The notes under the pieces: model-generated
What the model was told of the DNA's origin: nothing
What the model saw: only the letters and a program-made list of their open reading frames with translations
Database searches by the model: none
Assembly: GCA_050260215.1 (NCBI GenBank)
Contig: JBLNBU010000216.1
Location: 1-6,448, forward strand
Direction: 5' to 3'
DNA from: JBLNBU01 sp050260215
GTDB lineage: Bacteria; Pseudomonadota; Alphaproteobacteria; Rhodospirillales; Magnetospirillaceae
Length of the DNA: 6,448 bases
Part shown: positions 1 through 5,829 of the stretch, piece after piece
Numbering within the stretch: the first letter of the stretch is position 1
How the letters are laid out: the number at the start of each line of letters is the position of its first letter
Made by a program: the position numbers and the translations under genes

Positions 1-561
1 CCCCAGCACCTGACCCTCGCCGCTCCCGAATGCTACGAGCGCCTGGGCACCTATGCCCAGATGAACCCGCCCATCCGCGACGCCCGCCACCGCGAGGCGT
101 TGTGGGCGGCGGTGGCCAACGGCATCGTCGACGTGCTGGGCTCGGACCACGCCCCGCACACCCGCGAGGAGAAGGACAAGCCCTATCCCATGAGCCCGTC
201 GGGCATGACCGGGGTGCAGACCCTGGTGCCCATCATGCTCGACCACGTCAATGCCGGGCGCCTGTCGCTGGAACGCTTCGTCGACCTGACCAGCGCCGGC
301 CCCGCCCGCATCTTCGGCATCCTGGGCAAGGGGCGCATCGCGGTGGGCTTCGACGCCGACTTCACCGTCGTCGACATGAAGGCCGAGCGGGTGATCACCA
401 ACGACTGGATCGAAAGCCGCTGCGGCTGGACGCCCTTCGACGGCAAGCGCGTCACCGGCTGGCCGGTGGCCACCATCGTGCGCGGCCGCATGGTCATGCG
501 CGACGGCCAGCTGCTGGGCACCCCCGCCGGCCAGCCGGTGCGCTTCGGCGAGGGGGAATAG
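1..561 (+). CDS. pyrC: Dihydroorotase (PyrC type), C-terminal part, 5' end outside window
   Basis: The frame is open from base 1 to a TAG at 559-561 and gives the last 186 residues of an amidohydrolase. Dihydroorotase cyclises N-carbamoyl-L-aspartate to dihydroorotate in de novo pyrimidine synthesis, in the cytoplasm. Visible family signatures, numbered from the first visible residue, are the HLTL segment (about 3-6), QMNPPIR (about 20-26), and GSDHAPHTREEK near 47-58. The Asp at about 49 corresponds to the conserved catalytic, metal-binding Asp of the family. Next come PSGMTGVQT and a C-terminal stretch with LTSAGPARIFG and GFDADFTVVD, the small beta domain typical of cyclic amidohydrolases. 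Roughly the first 240-260 residues, with the HxH metal motif and carboxylated Lys, lie outside. A hydantoinase/allantoinase relative is possible, but NPPIR plus SDHAPH fits dihydroorotase best. The gene is convergent with the sulfur cluster and functionally unrelated to it. Confidence 0.9.
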   Translation, partial: PQHLTLAAPECYERLGTYAQMNPPIRDARHREALWAAVANGIVDVLGSDHAPHTREEKDKPYPMSPSGMTGVQTLVPIMLDHVNAGRLSLERFVDLTSAGPARIFGILGKGRIAVGFDADFTVVDMKAERVITNDWIESRCGWTPFDGKRVTGWPVATIVRGRMVMRDGQLLGTPAGQPVRFGEGE

Positions 562-570
562 CCGAATTCT

Positions 571-600
571 CCCTCTCCCTCGAGGGAGAGGGCTTCTTTC
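571..600 (+). terminator. Palindromic hairpin after pyrC, probable terminator
   Basis: A perfect 22-bp palindrome (571-592) begins 10 nt after the pyrC stop. Its left arm is pyrimidine-only and its right arm purine-only (CCCTCTCCCTC / GAGGGAGAGGG). It is followed by a T-rich but interrupted run (CTTCTTTCTC). As RNA it would fold into a stem of about 9 bp with a UCGA tetraloop. Position and shape suit an intrinsic terminator for pyrC. The imperfect T-tract makes strength uncertain, and the element could also be a copy of a dispersed intergenic repeat. Confidence 0.6.
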
Positions 601-617
601 TCGGAAAGGTCGACGAC

Positions 618-654
618 AAAAAAATCGGGCCGCACCCCCCAGGGATGCGGCCCG
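618..654 (-). terminator. Rho-independent terminator of the qmoAB-hdrCB operon
   Basis: On the - strand, 28 nt after the hdrB stop, the arms at 646-654 and 626-634 form a perfect 9-bp GC-rich stem (CGGGCCGCA paired with TGCGGCCCG). The 11-nt loop can pair further through GGG/CCC. One spacer base is followed by seven consecutive T on the - strand (624 down to 618). This is a textbook intrinsic terminator and marks the end of the operon. Confidence 0.88.
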
Positions 655-682
655 TCGAGTGGCCCGGGCTATGCCCCCTGGA

Positions 683-1582
683 TCACTTTGCCCGGGCGAG
701 GAGCTTGTCGGCGGGGATCAGCTGCTGGTGCAGCGCCGCGTCCGCCTTGCCGTCCATGCCGAACGCCACCGCCATCAGCTGGGTGTAGAACACCACCGGG
801 ATGTTGAAGTCGGTGCCGAACTTGGCATTGATCTGCGGCTGGTACATTTCCAGGTTGGTCTGGCACAGCGGGCACGGCGTCGAGATGACGTCGGCACCGG
901 CTGCCTTGGCCTCGTCCAGGATGTCCTTCATCAGGTGCAGGGTCTTGTCGGGGCTGATCACCGCCACCGAGCCGCCGCAGCACTTGGTCTTGCCCTTGAA
1001 CGGAACGGCCTCGGCACCGCAGGCGGTGGTGAAGTCGTCCAGGAACTTGGGATCGTCATAGGTCTCCCACTTGCCGCCGCGCTCGGTGGCGGCAAACGGG
1101 CGCACCGTCTGGCAGCCGACCCAGCCGGCCACCTTCAGGCCGGTCAGCGGGTTGGTGACCTGCGCCTTGACCGCGTCGACGCCCAGGTCGTTGACGATGA
1201 CCTCGGCGGCGTGGCGAACGGTCAGGCTGCCGTCGTACGACTTGCCGGCCTCGGCCAGCGCCTCGTTGGCATCGGCCTTGGCCTGCGGGTTGTCGCGGAT
1301 GGTCTCGTTGGTGTGGTGGGTGTTGAGGTAGCAGGCGGCGCAGGGCGTCACCACGTCCTCAGGCCCCGCCGCGGCGGCGTTGGCCAGGTTGCGGGCCGAC
1401 AGCGCCGCCATGGGCACGTGGCCGGCGCAGATGTGGCCGACCGAGGCGCCGCAGCAGTTCCAGTCCTCGATCTCGCGGAAGGTGACGCCCAGCTTGCCCA
1501 TGACGGCGCGCAAGCTGGTGTCGAGATGCACGCCGGTGGCCTGGCTGCTGCACCCCGGATAGTACGACATGGTCTTGGTCAT
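683..1582 (-). CDS. hdrB: HdrB-like subunit with two CCG domains (heterodisulfide reductase subunit B family)
   Basis: This soluble protein of about 299 aa carries two cysteine-rich CCG domains. With Met at 1582 as residue 1, the first has C11 (YYPGC), C43-C44 (NCCG) and C81xxC84. The second has C157 (GWVGCQ, followed by TVRP), C201-C202 (KCCGG) and C237xxC240. In methanogen HdrB, cysteines in this pattern hold two non-cubane [4Fe-4S] clusters that reduce the CoM-S-S-CoB disulfide. Length (about 300 aa) matches the family. Here it is the last gene of a qmoAB-hdrCB operon, where HdrC and HdrB are thought to replace QmoC and pass electrons to or from QmoAB. The natural partner is unknown. Three in-frame starts exist. 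GTG at 1591 begins one base after the hdrC stop with no room for a ribosome site. ATG at 1582 has a weak AGGGTGA upstream. ATG at 1570 has no ribosome site. I chose 1582; the choice changes only 3-7 residues. The stop is TGA at 683-685. Confidence 0.9.
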   Translation of the reverse strand: MTKTMSYYPGCSSQATGVHLDTSLRAVMGKLGVTFREIEDWNCCGASVGHICAGHVPMAALSARNLANAAAAGPEDVVTPCAACYLNTHHTNETIRDNPQAKADANEALAEAGKSYDGSLTVRHAAEVIVNDLGVDAVKAQVTNPLTGLKVAGWVGCQTVRPFAATERGGKWETYDDPKFLDDFTTACGAEAVPFKGKTKCCGGSVAVISPDKTLHLMKDILDEAKAAGADVISTPCPLCQTNLEMYQPQINAKFGTDFNIPVVFYTQLMAVAFGMDGKADAALHQQLIPADKLLARAK

Positions 1583-1592
1583 GACGGTCACC

Positions 1593-2201
1593 CTACTTCG
1601 CGTGCCGGGCTTCGATCTCGGCCGCCTTGGCCAGGATCTTCTGCAGTTCGCCGGTGTTCTTGCACTTGTGCGGCATGCCCAGATGCATGCGCTTGGTCTT
1701 CACCATGCCCAAGGCGATGGGCAGGTTGGCCATGCTCTTCTTGTAGCCCTCGCCCACGCCGTAGCTGAAATAGAACTTGGCGGTGACCAGGCGCTCGTCG
1801 GTGCGGCCGAACTTGGCCGCCGACCACCAGAAGGCGTCGGCGAAGCGGGCGTTGTCGGTGGCCTTGGCCTCGGCATAGCCCTCGCGCACGGCGACGGTGG
1901 CCAGCCCGTGCAGGATGTACTTGACCGGCACCTGGCGGGGACAGCGGACCACGCAGTTGTAGCAGGACACGCAGTTCCAGATGGTGTTGGACTTCAACAC
2001 CTCTTCCTTCATGCCGGCGCGGATCATCATGAAGATCTTGCGCGGGCCGTGGTCCATCTGGTCGCCGATAGGGCAGGAGCCCGAGCAGGTGCCGCACTGC
2101 ATGCACAAGGACATGCGGTCGCCACCGTCGACGTGCTGGTAGACCCAGCGCGCGAACGACAGATCGTACTTCTTGGCCGGAGTCGGTGAGACGTTGCTCA
2201 T
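1593..2201 (-). CDS. hdrC: HdrC-like iron-sulfur subunit (QmoC N-terminal/HdrC family)
   Basis: This 202-aa soluble protein has two CxxCxxCxxxCP motifs, C33/C36/C39/C43 (CMQCGTCSGSCP) and C77/C80/C83/C87 (CVSCYNCVVRCP), each predicted to bind one [4Fe-4S] cluster. This is the HdrC architecture: an electron wire between HdrA-type flavoproteins and HdrB. The stretch between the clusters (MDHGPRKIFMMIRAGMK) and the TIWNCVSCYNC segment resemble the N-terminal half of QmoC. The protein stops at about 200 residues and has no hydrophobic membrane segments, so the HdrE-like cytochrome b half of QmoC is absent. The last about 20 residues look like a charged helix. The ATG at 2201 lies 3 nt after the qmoB stop. 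An AAGGGG about 9 nt upstream, inside the end of qmoB, is a plausible ribosome site. The stop is TAG at 1593-1595, about 10 nt before the hdrB start, which suggests translational coupling. Confidence 0.92.
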   Translation of the reverse strand: MSNVSPTPAKKYDLSFARWVYQHVDGGDRMSLCMQCGTCSGSCPIGDQMDHGPRKIFMMIRAGMKEEVLKSNTIWNCVSCYNCVVRCPRQVPVKYILHGLATVAVREGYAEAKATDNARFADAFWWSAAKFGRTDERLVTAKFYFSYGVGEGYKKSMANLPIALGMVKTKRMHLGMPHKCKNTGELQKILAKAAEIEARHAK

Positions 2202-2204
2202 GGC

Positions 2205-4460
2205 TCAGAACCCCTTGAACGGATTGAAACCGATGCCCATGATCGTCTCGACGAAGCCGTCGATGACCTGCGGCAGGCGGTCGGCGTCGGCGATCGAGGC
2301 CTCCACCTGCACCACGCGCTCGGGCTCGAGCATCATGCTCTTCAGGGTGTCGCCCACCTTGGACAGGCGCTCGGCCGCCATGGCGGAACCCTTGACGAAG
2401 TGGCACTGGTACTCGTCGCCGGGCTTGCAGCCCATCAGCATGACGCCGTCATAGCCGACCGACAGCGCATCCGAGATGCACAGCAGGCTGACCGAACCCA
2501 GGCAGCGCACCGGGATCACGCGCACATGCGCCGACCAGGTGTTGCGCTTGATGCCGGCCATGTCCAGCGACGGGATGGCGTCGTTCTCGCAGGCCAGGAT
2601 CAGGATGCGCGGCTTGCCCGAGAACTCGTCGGGGATCTTCACCGACTTGATCATGGTCGACAGCATGTCGACCGAGTAGTTGTCGAAGCTGATCGTGCGC
2701 ACCGGGCAGGCGCCCATGCAGGTGCCGCAGCGGCGGCAGCGCGTGGGGTTGACGATGGGATAGGTCTGCTCGTCCTCGTCGATGGCGCCGAACGGGCACT
2801 CCACGGTGCAGCGCTTGCACTTGGTGCACTGGTTCAGGTTGATCTTCGGGAACGACAGGTCGCCGACGCGCGGATGCAGCGCCGCACCGGCCGAAGCCGA
2901 ACGGACCGCCTGCACCGCCTTCAGCACAGCGCCGGTGGCGTCCTCGGCCGCCTCGGCCCAGTCCATGGGGCGACGCACCGGACCGGCGGTGTAGATGCCG
3001 GTACGACGGGTCTCGTAGGGGAAGCAGATGTAGTGGCTGTCGGCGAAGCCGTCGTGCAGCACCGGCAGGTGCGGGCCCTGGCGATACTGCAGGTTCAGCA
3101 GCGAACCGCCTTCGGGGATCGCCTGTTCGCGCTTGACGTGCTCGGCCGGAGCCTCGCCGCAATAGCCGGCAACCTTGATCGGCGCTTCCGGGTCGACGTC
3201 ACCGTTCAGCTGCTCGACGCCGGTCTCGGAGGCCGGGGCGTCCGGGTTGGTCGAGTTGGGCACCATGCCGGTGGCCAGCACCACCATGTCCAGGCCCGAC
3301 AGCGGCACGTCCTGCTGCAGCAGCTCGTCGGCGACGGTGACCGTCAGGTCGGCGCCGACGCCCTTGACCTTGCCCTTCATGAAGATGACGCCGGCGGTCT
3401 GGGCCGAGCGGTACAGCTCCTCGGCGGTGCCGGGGGTGCGCATCTCCTCGTAGAGAACATAGGTGTTGGTCGCCGGGTCGGCCTCGATCAGCTCGAGGGC
3501 CTGCTTGAGCGAAGTGGCGCAGCACACGCTCGAGCAGTACGGCAGGTGGTTGGGATCGCGCGAGCCGGCGCACTGGACGAAGGCGACCGACTTCACCGGG
3601 GCGCCGTTCGACTTGCGCGCCACCGTGCCGGCCTTCAGCATGGCCTCGAACTCGACGTTGGTCACCACGTCGGGCGAGGCGCCGTAGCCGAGATGGCCCA
3701 GCTTGGTGGCGTCATAGGGCCGCCAGCCGGTGGCCAGGATGATGGCGCCCACCGTCTCGGACGCGCCGTCGGAGAACTCGACGGTGAAGCGGCCGGGCAT
3801 ACCCGAGGTCTTGGTCGGCGTGACGCCGGTCTTGACCGTGATCTTGCCGTTGGCCTTGACCGCATCGACCAGGGTGGCGATGTCGTTGTCCTCGGGCTTG
3901 GCATAGGGGGGCTTGTGCGGCAGGCGCTTGGAGGCGTCCAGCGCGCGGCCGCCCAGCTTGTCCGAGCGCTCCACCAGCAGCACGTCATGGCCCAGCGCAG
4001 CGGCTTCGGCCGCGGCCGACAGGCCGGTGACGCCGCCGCCCAGCACCATGATGCGGGTCGAGAACTCGCCCTCGGTGTAGGGCTCGGGAGCCTTGATCTT
4101 GCCGGCCTGGACCAGCGACATGCGCAGGTAGTCCTCGGCCAGGGCCTGGGTGTCCTCGTCGCCGGCCGGATGGCTCCAGATCACCTTCTCGCGCAGGTCG
4201 GCGCGCAGGGTCTGCACCGGCTCGAAGCCGAAGCGGTCGGTCATCACGCGGGCCGAGCAGCCGGCGACGACCACCTGGTTGGTGCCGGCCTCGATGTCGG
4301 CCTTGATCATGCCCACGCCTTCGTCGCCGCACAGCAGCGCGTGGCACTTGGGCTCCAGCTTGAACTCGCTCTTGGCGACGCCTTCCAGCGCGCCCATGTT
4401 GACCGCCTCGCCGATGCCGCAGCCGCTGCACAGGTAGACGCCGGTCTTCCTCTCGCTCAT
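2205..4460 (-). CDS. qmoB: QmoB: HdrA-like FAD/iron-sulfur protein with C-terminal MvhD domain
   Basis: At 751 aa this has the QmoB layout. The N-terminal HdrA-like domain (about 1-130) has C11, C14, C39, C44 and C68. An FAD-binding Rossmann fold follows: GGGVTG at 141-146, E164 closing the motif, then LGGRA, and ATGWRPYD at 243-250. The HdrA iron-sulfur signature is C297 (QCAGSRD), C309, C313 and C314 (YCSSVCC). A second ATG motif lies near 396-398, and TGIYTAGPVRRP follows at about 487-498. Two ferredoxin clusters sit at C545/C548/C551/C555 and C575/C578/C581/C585. A C-terminal MvhD-like domain (about 617-751) has C624, C653, C661, C678 and C686, suited to a [2Fe-2S] centre. In Qmo, QmoA and QmoB form the cytoplasmic flavin part that exchanges electrons with APS reductase. 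The start ATG at 4460 has GGGAGAGAAGAG just upstream and lies 21 nt after qmoA. An HdrA of another Hdr-type complex is the main alternative; linkage to sat and QmoA favours QmoB. Confidence 0.93.
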   Translation of the reverse strand: MSERKTGVYLCSGCGIGEAVNMGALEGVAKSEFKLEPKCHALLCGDEGVGMIKADIEAGTNQVVVAGCSARVMTDRFGFEPVQTLRADLREKVIWSHPAGDEDTQALAEDYLRMSLVQAGKIKAPEPYTEGEFSTRIMVLGGGVTGLSAAAEAAALGHDVLLVERSDKLGGRALDASKRLPHKPPYAKPEDNDIATLVDAVKANGKITVKTGVTPTKTSGMPGRFTVEFSDGASETVGAIILATGWRPYDATKLGHLGYGASPDVVTNVEFEAMLKAGTVARKSNGAPVKSVAFVQCAGSRDPNHLPYCSSVCCATSLKQALELIEADPATNTYVLYEEMRTPGTAEELYRSAQTAGVIFMKGKVKGVGADLTVTVADELLQQDVPLSGLDMVVLATGMVPNSTNPDAPASETGVEQLNGDVDPEAPIKVAGYCGEAPAEHVKREQAIPEGGSLLNLQYRQGPHLPVLHDGFADSHYICFPYETRRTGIYTAGPVRRPMDWAEAAEDATGAVLKAVQAVRSASAGAALHPRVGDLSFPKINLNQCTKCKRCTVECPFGAIDEDEQTYPIVNPTRCRRCGTCMGACPVRTISFDNYSVDMLSTMIKSVKIPDEFSGKPRILILACENDAIPSLDMAGIKRNTWSAHVRVIPVRCLGSVSLLCISDALSVGYDGVMLMGCKPGDEYQCHFVKGSAMAAERLSKVGDTLKSMMLEPERVVQVEASIADADRLPQVIDGFVETIMGIGFNPFKGF

Positions 4461-4481
4461 CTCTTCTCTCCCGTTCCGGCT

Positions 4482-5747
4482 CTACTGCGCCACGCCCGAG
4501 ACCACCTTGATCGCCTTGCAGGCGGCGGCGGTAGCGGACTGGACCGACATCGACACGTCGAGCGGGGCCGAAGCCACGCCCGCCGAGATCGATTCGGCCT
4601 CGGGGAACACGAAACCGTAGTCGTCGAAGTCGGCGGCCATGGTCGGGCGGTCACCCTCGGCCAGCGACGGCTGCATGCCGGTCGCCAGGACCACCAGATC
4701 GTAGGCGTTGGCATAGACTTCGCGGGTCAGGGTGTTCTCGCCGCACACCACCGGGCTGCCGTCGGCGCCCTTCTCGATGCGGGCCGGCTTGGACTTGATG
4801 AAGTTGACCTGCGGGTCGCGCTTCAGGCGCTGCAGGAAGGACTCCAGCTTGTCGTGGGCGCGCAGGTCGATGTAGTAGACGTCGACCTGGGCGTCGGCGT
4901 ACTGCTCGCGGACATAGGCCGCGTGCTTCATGGACGCCAGGCAGCAGATGCGCGAGCAGTAGGCCAGGTGGTTGAGGTCGCGCGACCCGGCGCACTGGAT
5001 CAGCGCCACCTTCTTCGGCGCCTCGCCGTTGGACGGGCGCACGATCTTGCCCTTGGTCGGGCCGTCGGGGGAGGCCAGGCGCTCCATCTCGACGTTGGTG
5101 ACCACGTCGGCCACGTCGCCGTGGCGGTACATGGTCAGGTTCGACGCCGGATAGGGCCGCCAGCCGGTGGCCCAGACGATGGCGCCCACTTCCAGGTCGA
5201 AGGTCTTGCCCTGGTCGGCCAGGTCGATGGCGCCCACCTTGCAGGCGGCCTTGATCTTCTCGCCCTCGGGGGTGCCGACCACTTCGGGGGCCACCACGTA
5301 GCGCATGGGGAAGGCCATGGTGTGGGGCAGGTACGCCGCCTTCACCTTGGACATGCCGTAGTTGAAGGGATCGGCCACCTCGGACTCGGCGGCAGCGCCG
5401 CAGTCGCCGCAGGCGGTGCACTTGGTGTCGACGAAGCGCGGAGCGGTATTGACCGTCACCGTGTAGCCGCCGGCGCCGCCCTTGACCGCGGCCACCGTCG
5501 ACATGGTGAAGACGCTGATGCGCTTCGACTTCTTGATGCGCTGGTAGTTGATTTCCAGGCCGCAGGTCGGATGGCACAACTTGGGGAAGTACCGGTTCAT
5601 CTGGGCGACGCGACCACCCAGGGTCGGCGCCTTTTCCACCAGGACCACGTCGTAGCCGGCCTCGGCCGCCTCGACTGCGGCGGTGATGCCGGCAATGCCG
5701 CCGCCGACGACCATGATGGTGCGGCTGCGCGGTTGCGAATCTGTCAT
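4482..5747 (-). CDS. qmoA: QmoA: HdrA-like FAD flavoprotein of the Qmo complex
   Basis: This 421-aa cytoplasmic flavoprotein resembles the middle part of HdrA. The FAD fold is seen as VVGGGIAG (13-20), E38, LGGRVAQMNRYFP (43-55) and ATGWRPYP (193-200), with ATGMQP at 355-360. The HdrA cluster signature is C252 (QCAGSRD), C264, C268 and C269 (YCSRICC). Further cysteines are C58 and C62 (LCHPTCGLEIN) and a C110xxC113xxC116 motif whose fourth ferredoxin Cys is missing (GAAAE follows). Size, lack of C-terminal ferredoxin clusters and position ahead of qmoB fit QmoA. It is the first Qmo gene and follows sat after an 82-nt gap that contains a hairpin. I chose ATG 5747 because an AGGAG lies 8 nt upstream and the FAD motif starts about 12 residues in. 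Longer in-frame starts at 5774 (ATG) and 5825 (TTG) lack a ribosome site, and the latter would run through the hairpin. The stop is TAG at 4482-4484. Confidence 0.93.
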   Translation of the reverse strand: MTDSQPRSRTIMVVGGGIAGITAAVEAAEAGYDVVLVEKAPTLGGRVAQMNRYFPKLCHPTCGLEINYQRIKKSKRISVFTMSTVAAVKGGAGGYTVTVNTAPRFVDTKCTACGDCGAAAESEVADPFNYGMSKVKAAYLPHTMAFPMRYVVAPEVVGTPEGEKIKAACKVGAIDLADQGKTFDLEVGAIVWATGWRPYPASNLTMYRHGDVADVVTNVEMERLASPDGPTKGKIVRPSNGEAPKKVALIQCAGSRDLNHLAYCSRICCLASMKHAAYVREQYADAQVDVYYIDLRAHDKLESFLQRLKRDPQVNFIKSKPARIEKGADGSPVVCGENTLTREVYANAYDLVVLATGMQPSLAEGDRPTMAADFDDYGFVFPEAESISAGVASAPLDVSMSVQSATAAACKAIKVVSGVAQ

Positions 5748-5755
5748 GTGCCCCT

Positions 5756-5760
5756 CTCCT
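5756..5760 (-). promoter_or_regulatory. Shine-Dalgarno site deciding the qmoA start
   Basis: On the - strand, AGGAG is followed by AGGGGCAC and then the ATG at 5747, a spacing of 8 nt. It is the only strong ribosome site upstream of the FAD motif and fixes the start at 5747 rather than the in-frame starts further upstream. Confidence 0.75.
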
Positions 5761-5780
5761 GCTGCACGCGTCATGCAACG

Positions 5781-5818
5781 AAACCCCTCCCGCGCCCTTG
5801 GGGTGCGGGAGGGGCTTT
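5781..5818 (-). terminator. Hairpin between sat and qmoA, terminator or attenuator
   Basis: Arms 5784-5793 and 5805-5814 form a perfect 10-bp stem (CCCCTCCCGC / GCGGGAGGGG). It extends by three GC pairs and one G-U pair to a 3-nt loop. On the - strand it begins 15 nt after the sat stop and is flanked by AAA before and TTTCGTT after. This is the outline of an intrinsic terminator with only a short T-run, so partial read-through into qmoA is plausible. The + strand side ends in CTTTC, so it could in principle act in either direction. An mRNA-stabilising role for the sat transcript is another option. Confidence 0.65.
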
Positions 5819-5829
5819 CACTCAAGCGA

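Noticed and set aside
183..635. A 150-codon - strand frame opposite pyrC.
   Set aside because: No domain; it starts inside pyrC and crosses the hdrB terminator, so it is not a plausible gene.
30..788. A 252-codon + strand frame overlapping pyrC and running through the intergenic hairpins.
   Set aside because: Arg/Pro/His-rich low-complexity translation in the +2 shadow of pyrC, and it crosses two terminators.
659..2189. Long + strand frames (369 and 206 codons) opposite hdrB and hdrC.
   Set aside because: Same composition artefact; the - strand frames carry intact cysteine motifs of known families.
5763..5777. Possible operator-like inverted repeat TGCA...TGCA upstream of qmoA.
   Set aside because: Only the outer four bases of each arm match well; the inner part is not symmetric, so chance is a sufficient explanation.
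5748..5825. A 26-residue N-terminal extension of QmoA from a TTG at 5825.
   Set aside because: It lacks a ribosome site, would translate through the hairpin and adds nothing family-like. The ATG at 5747 has AGGAG at the right distance.
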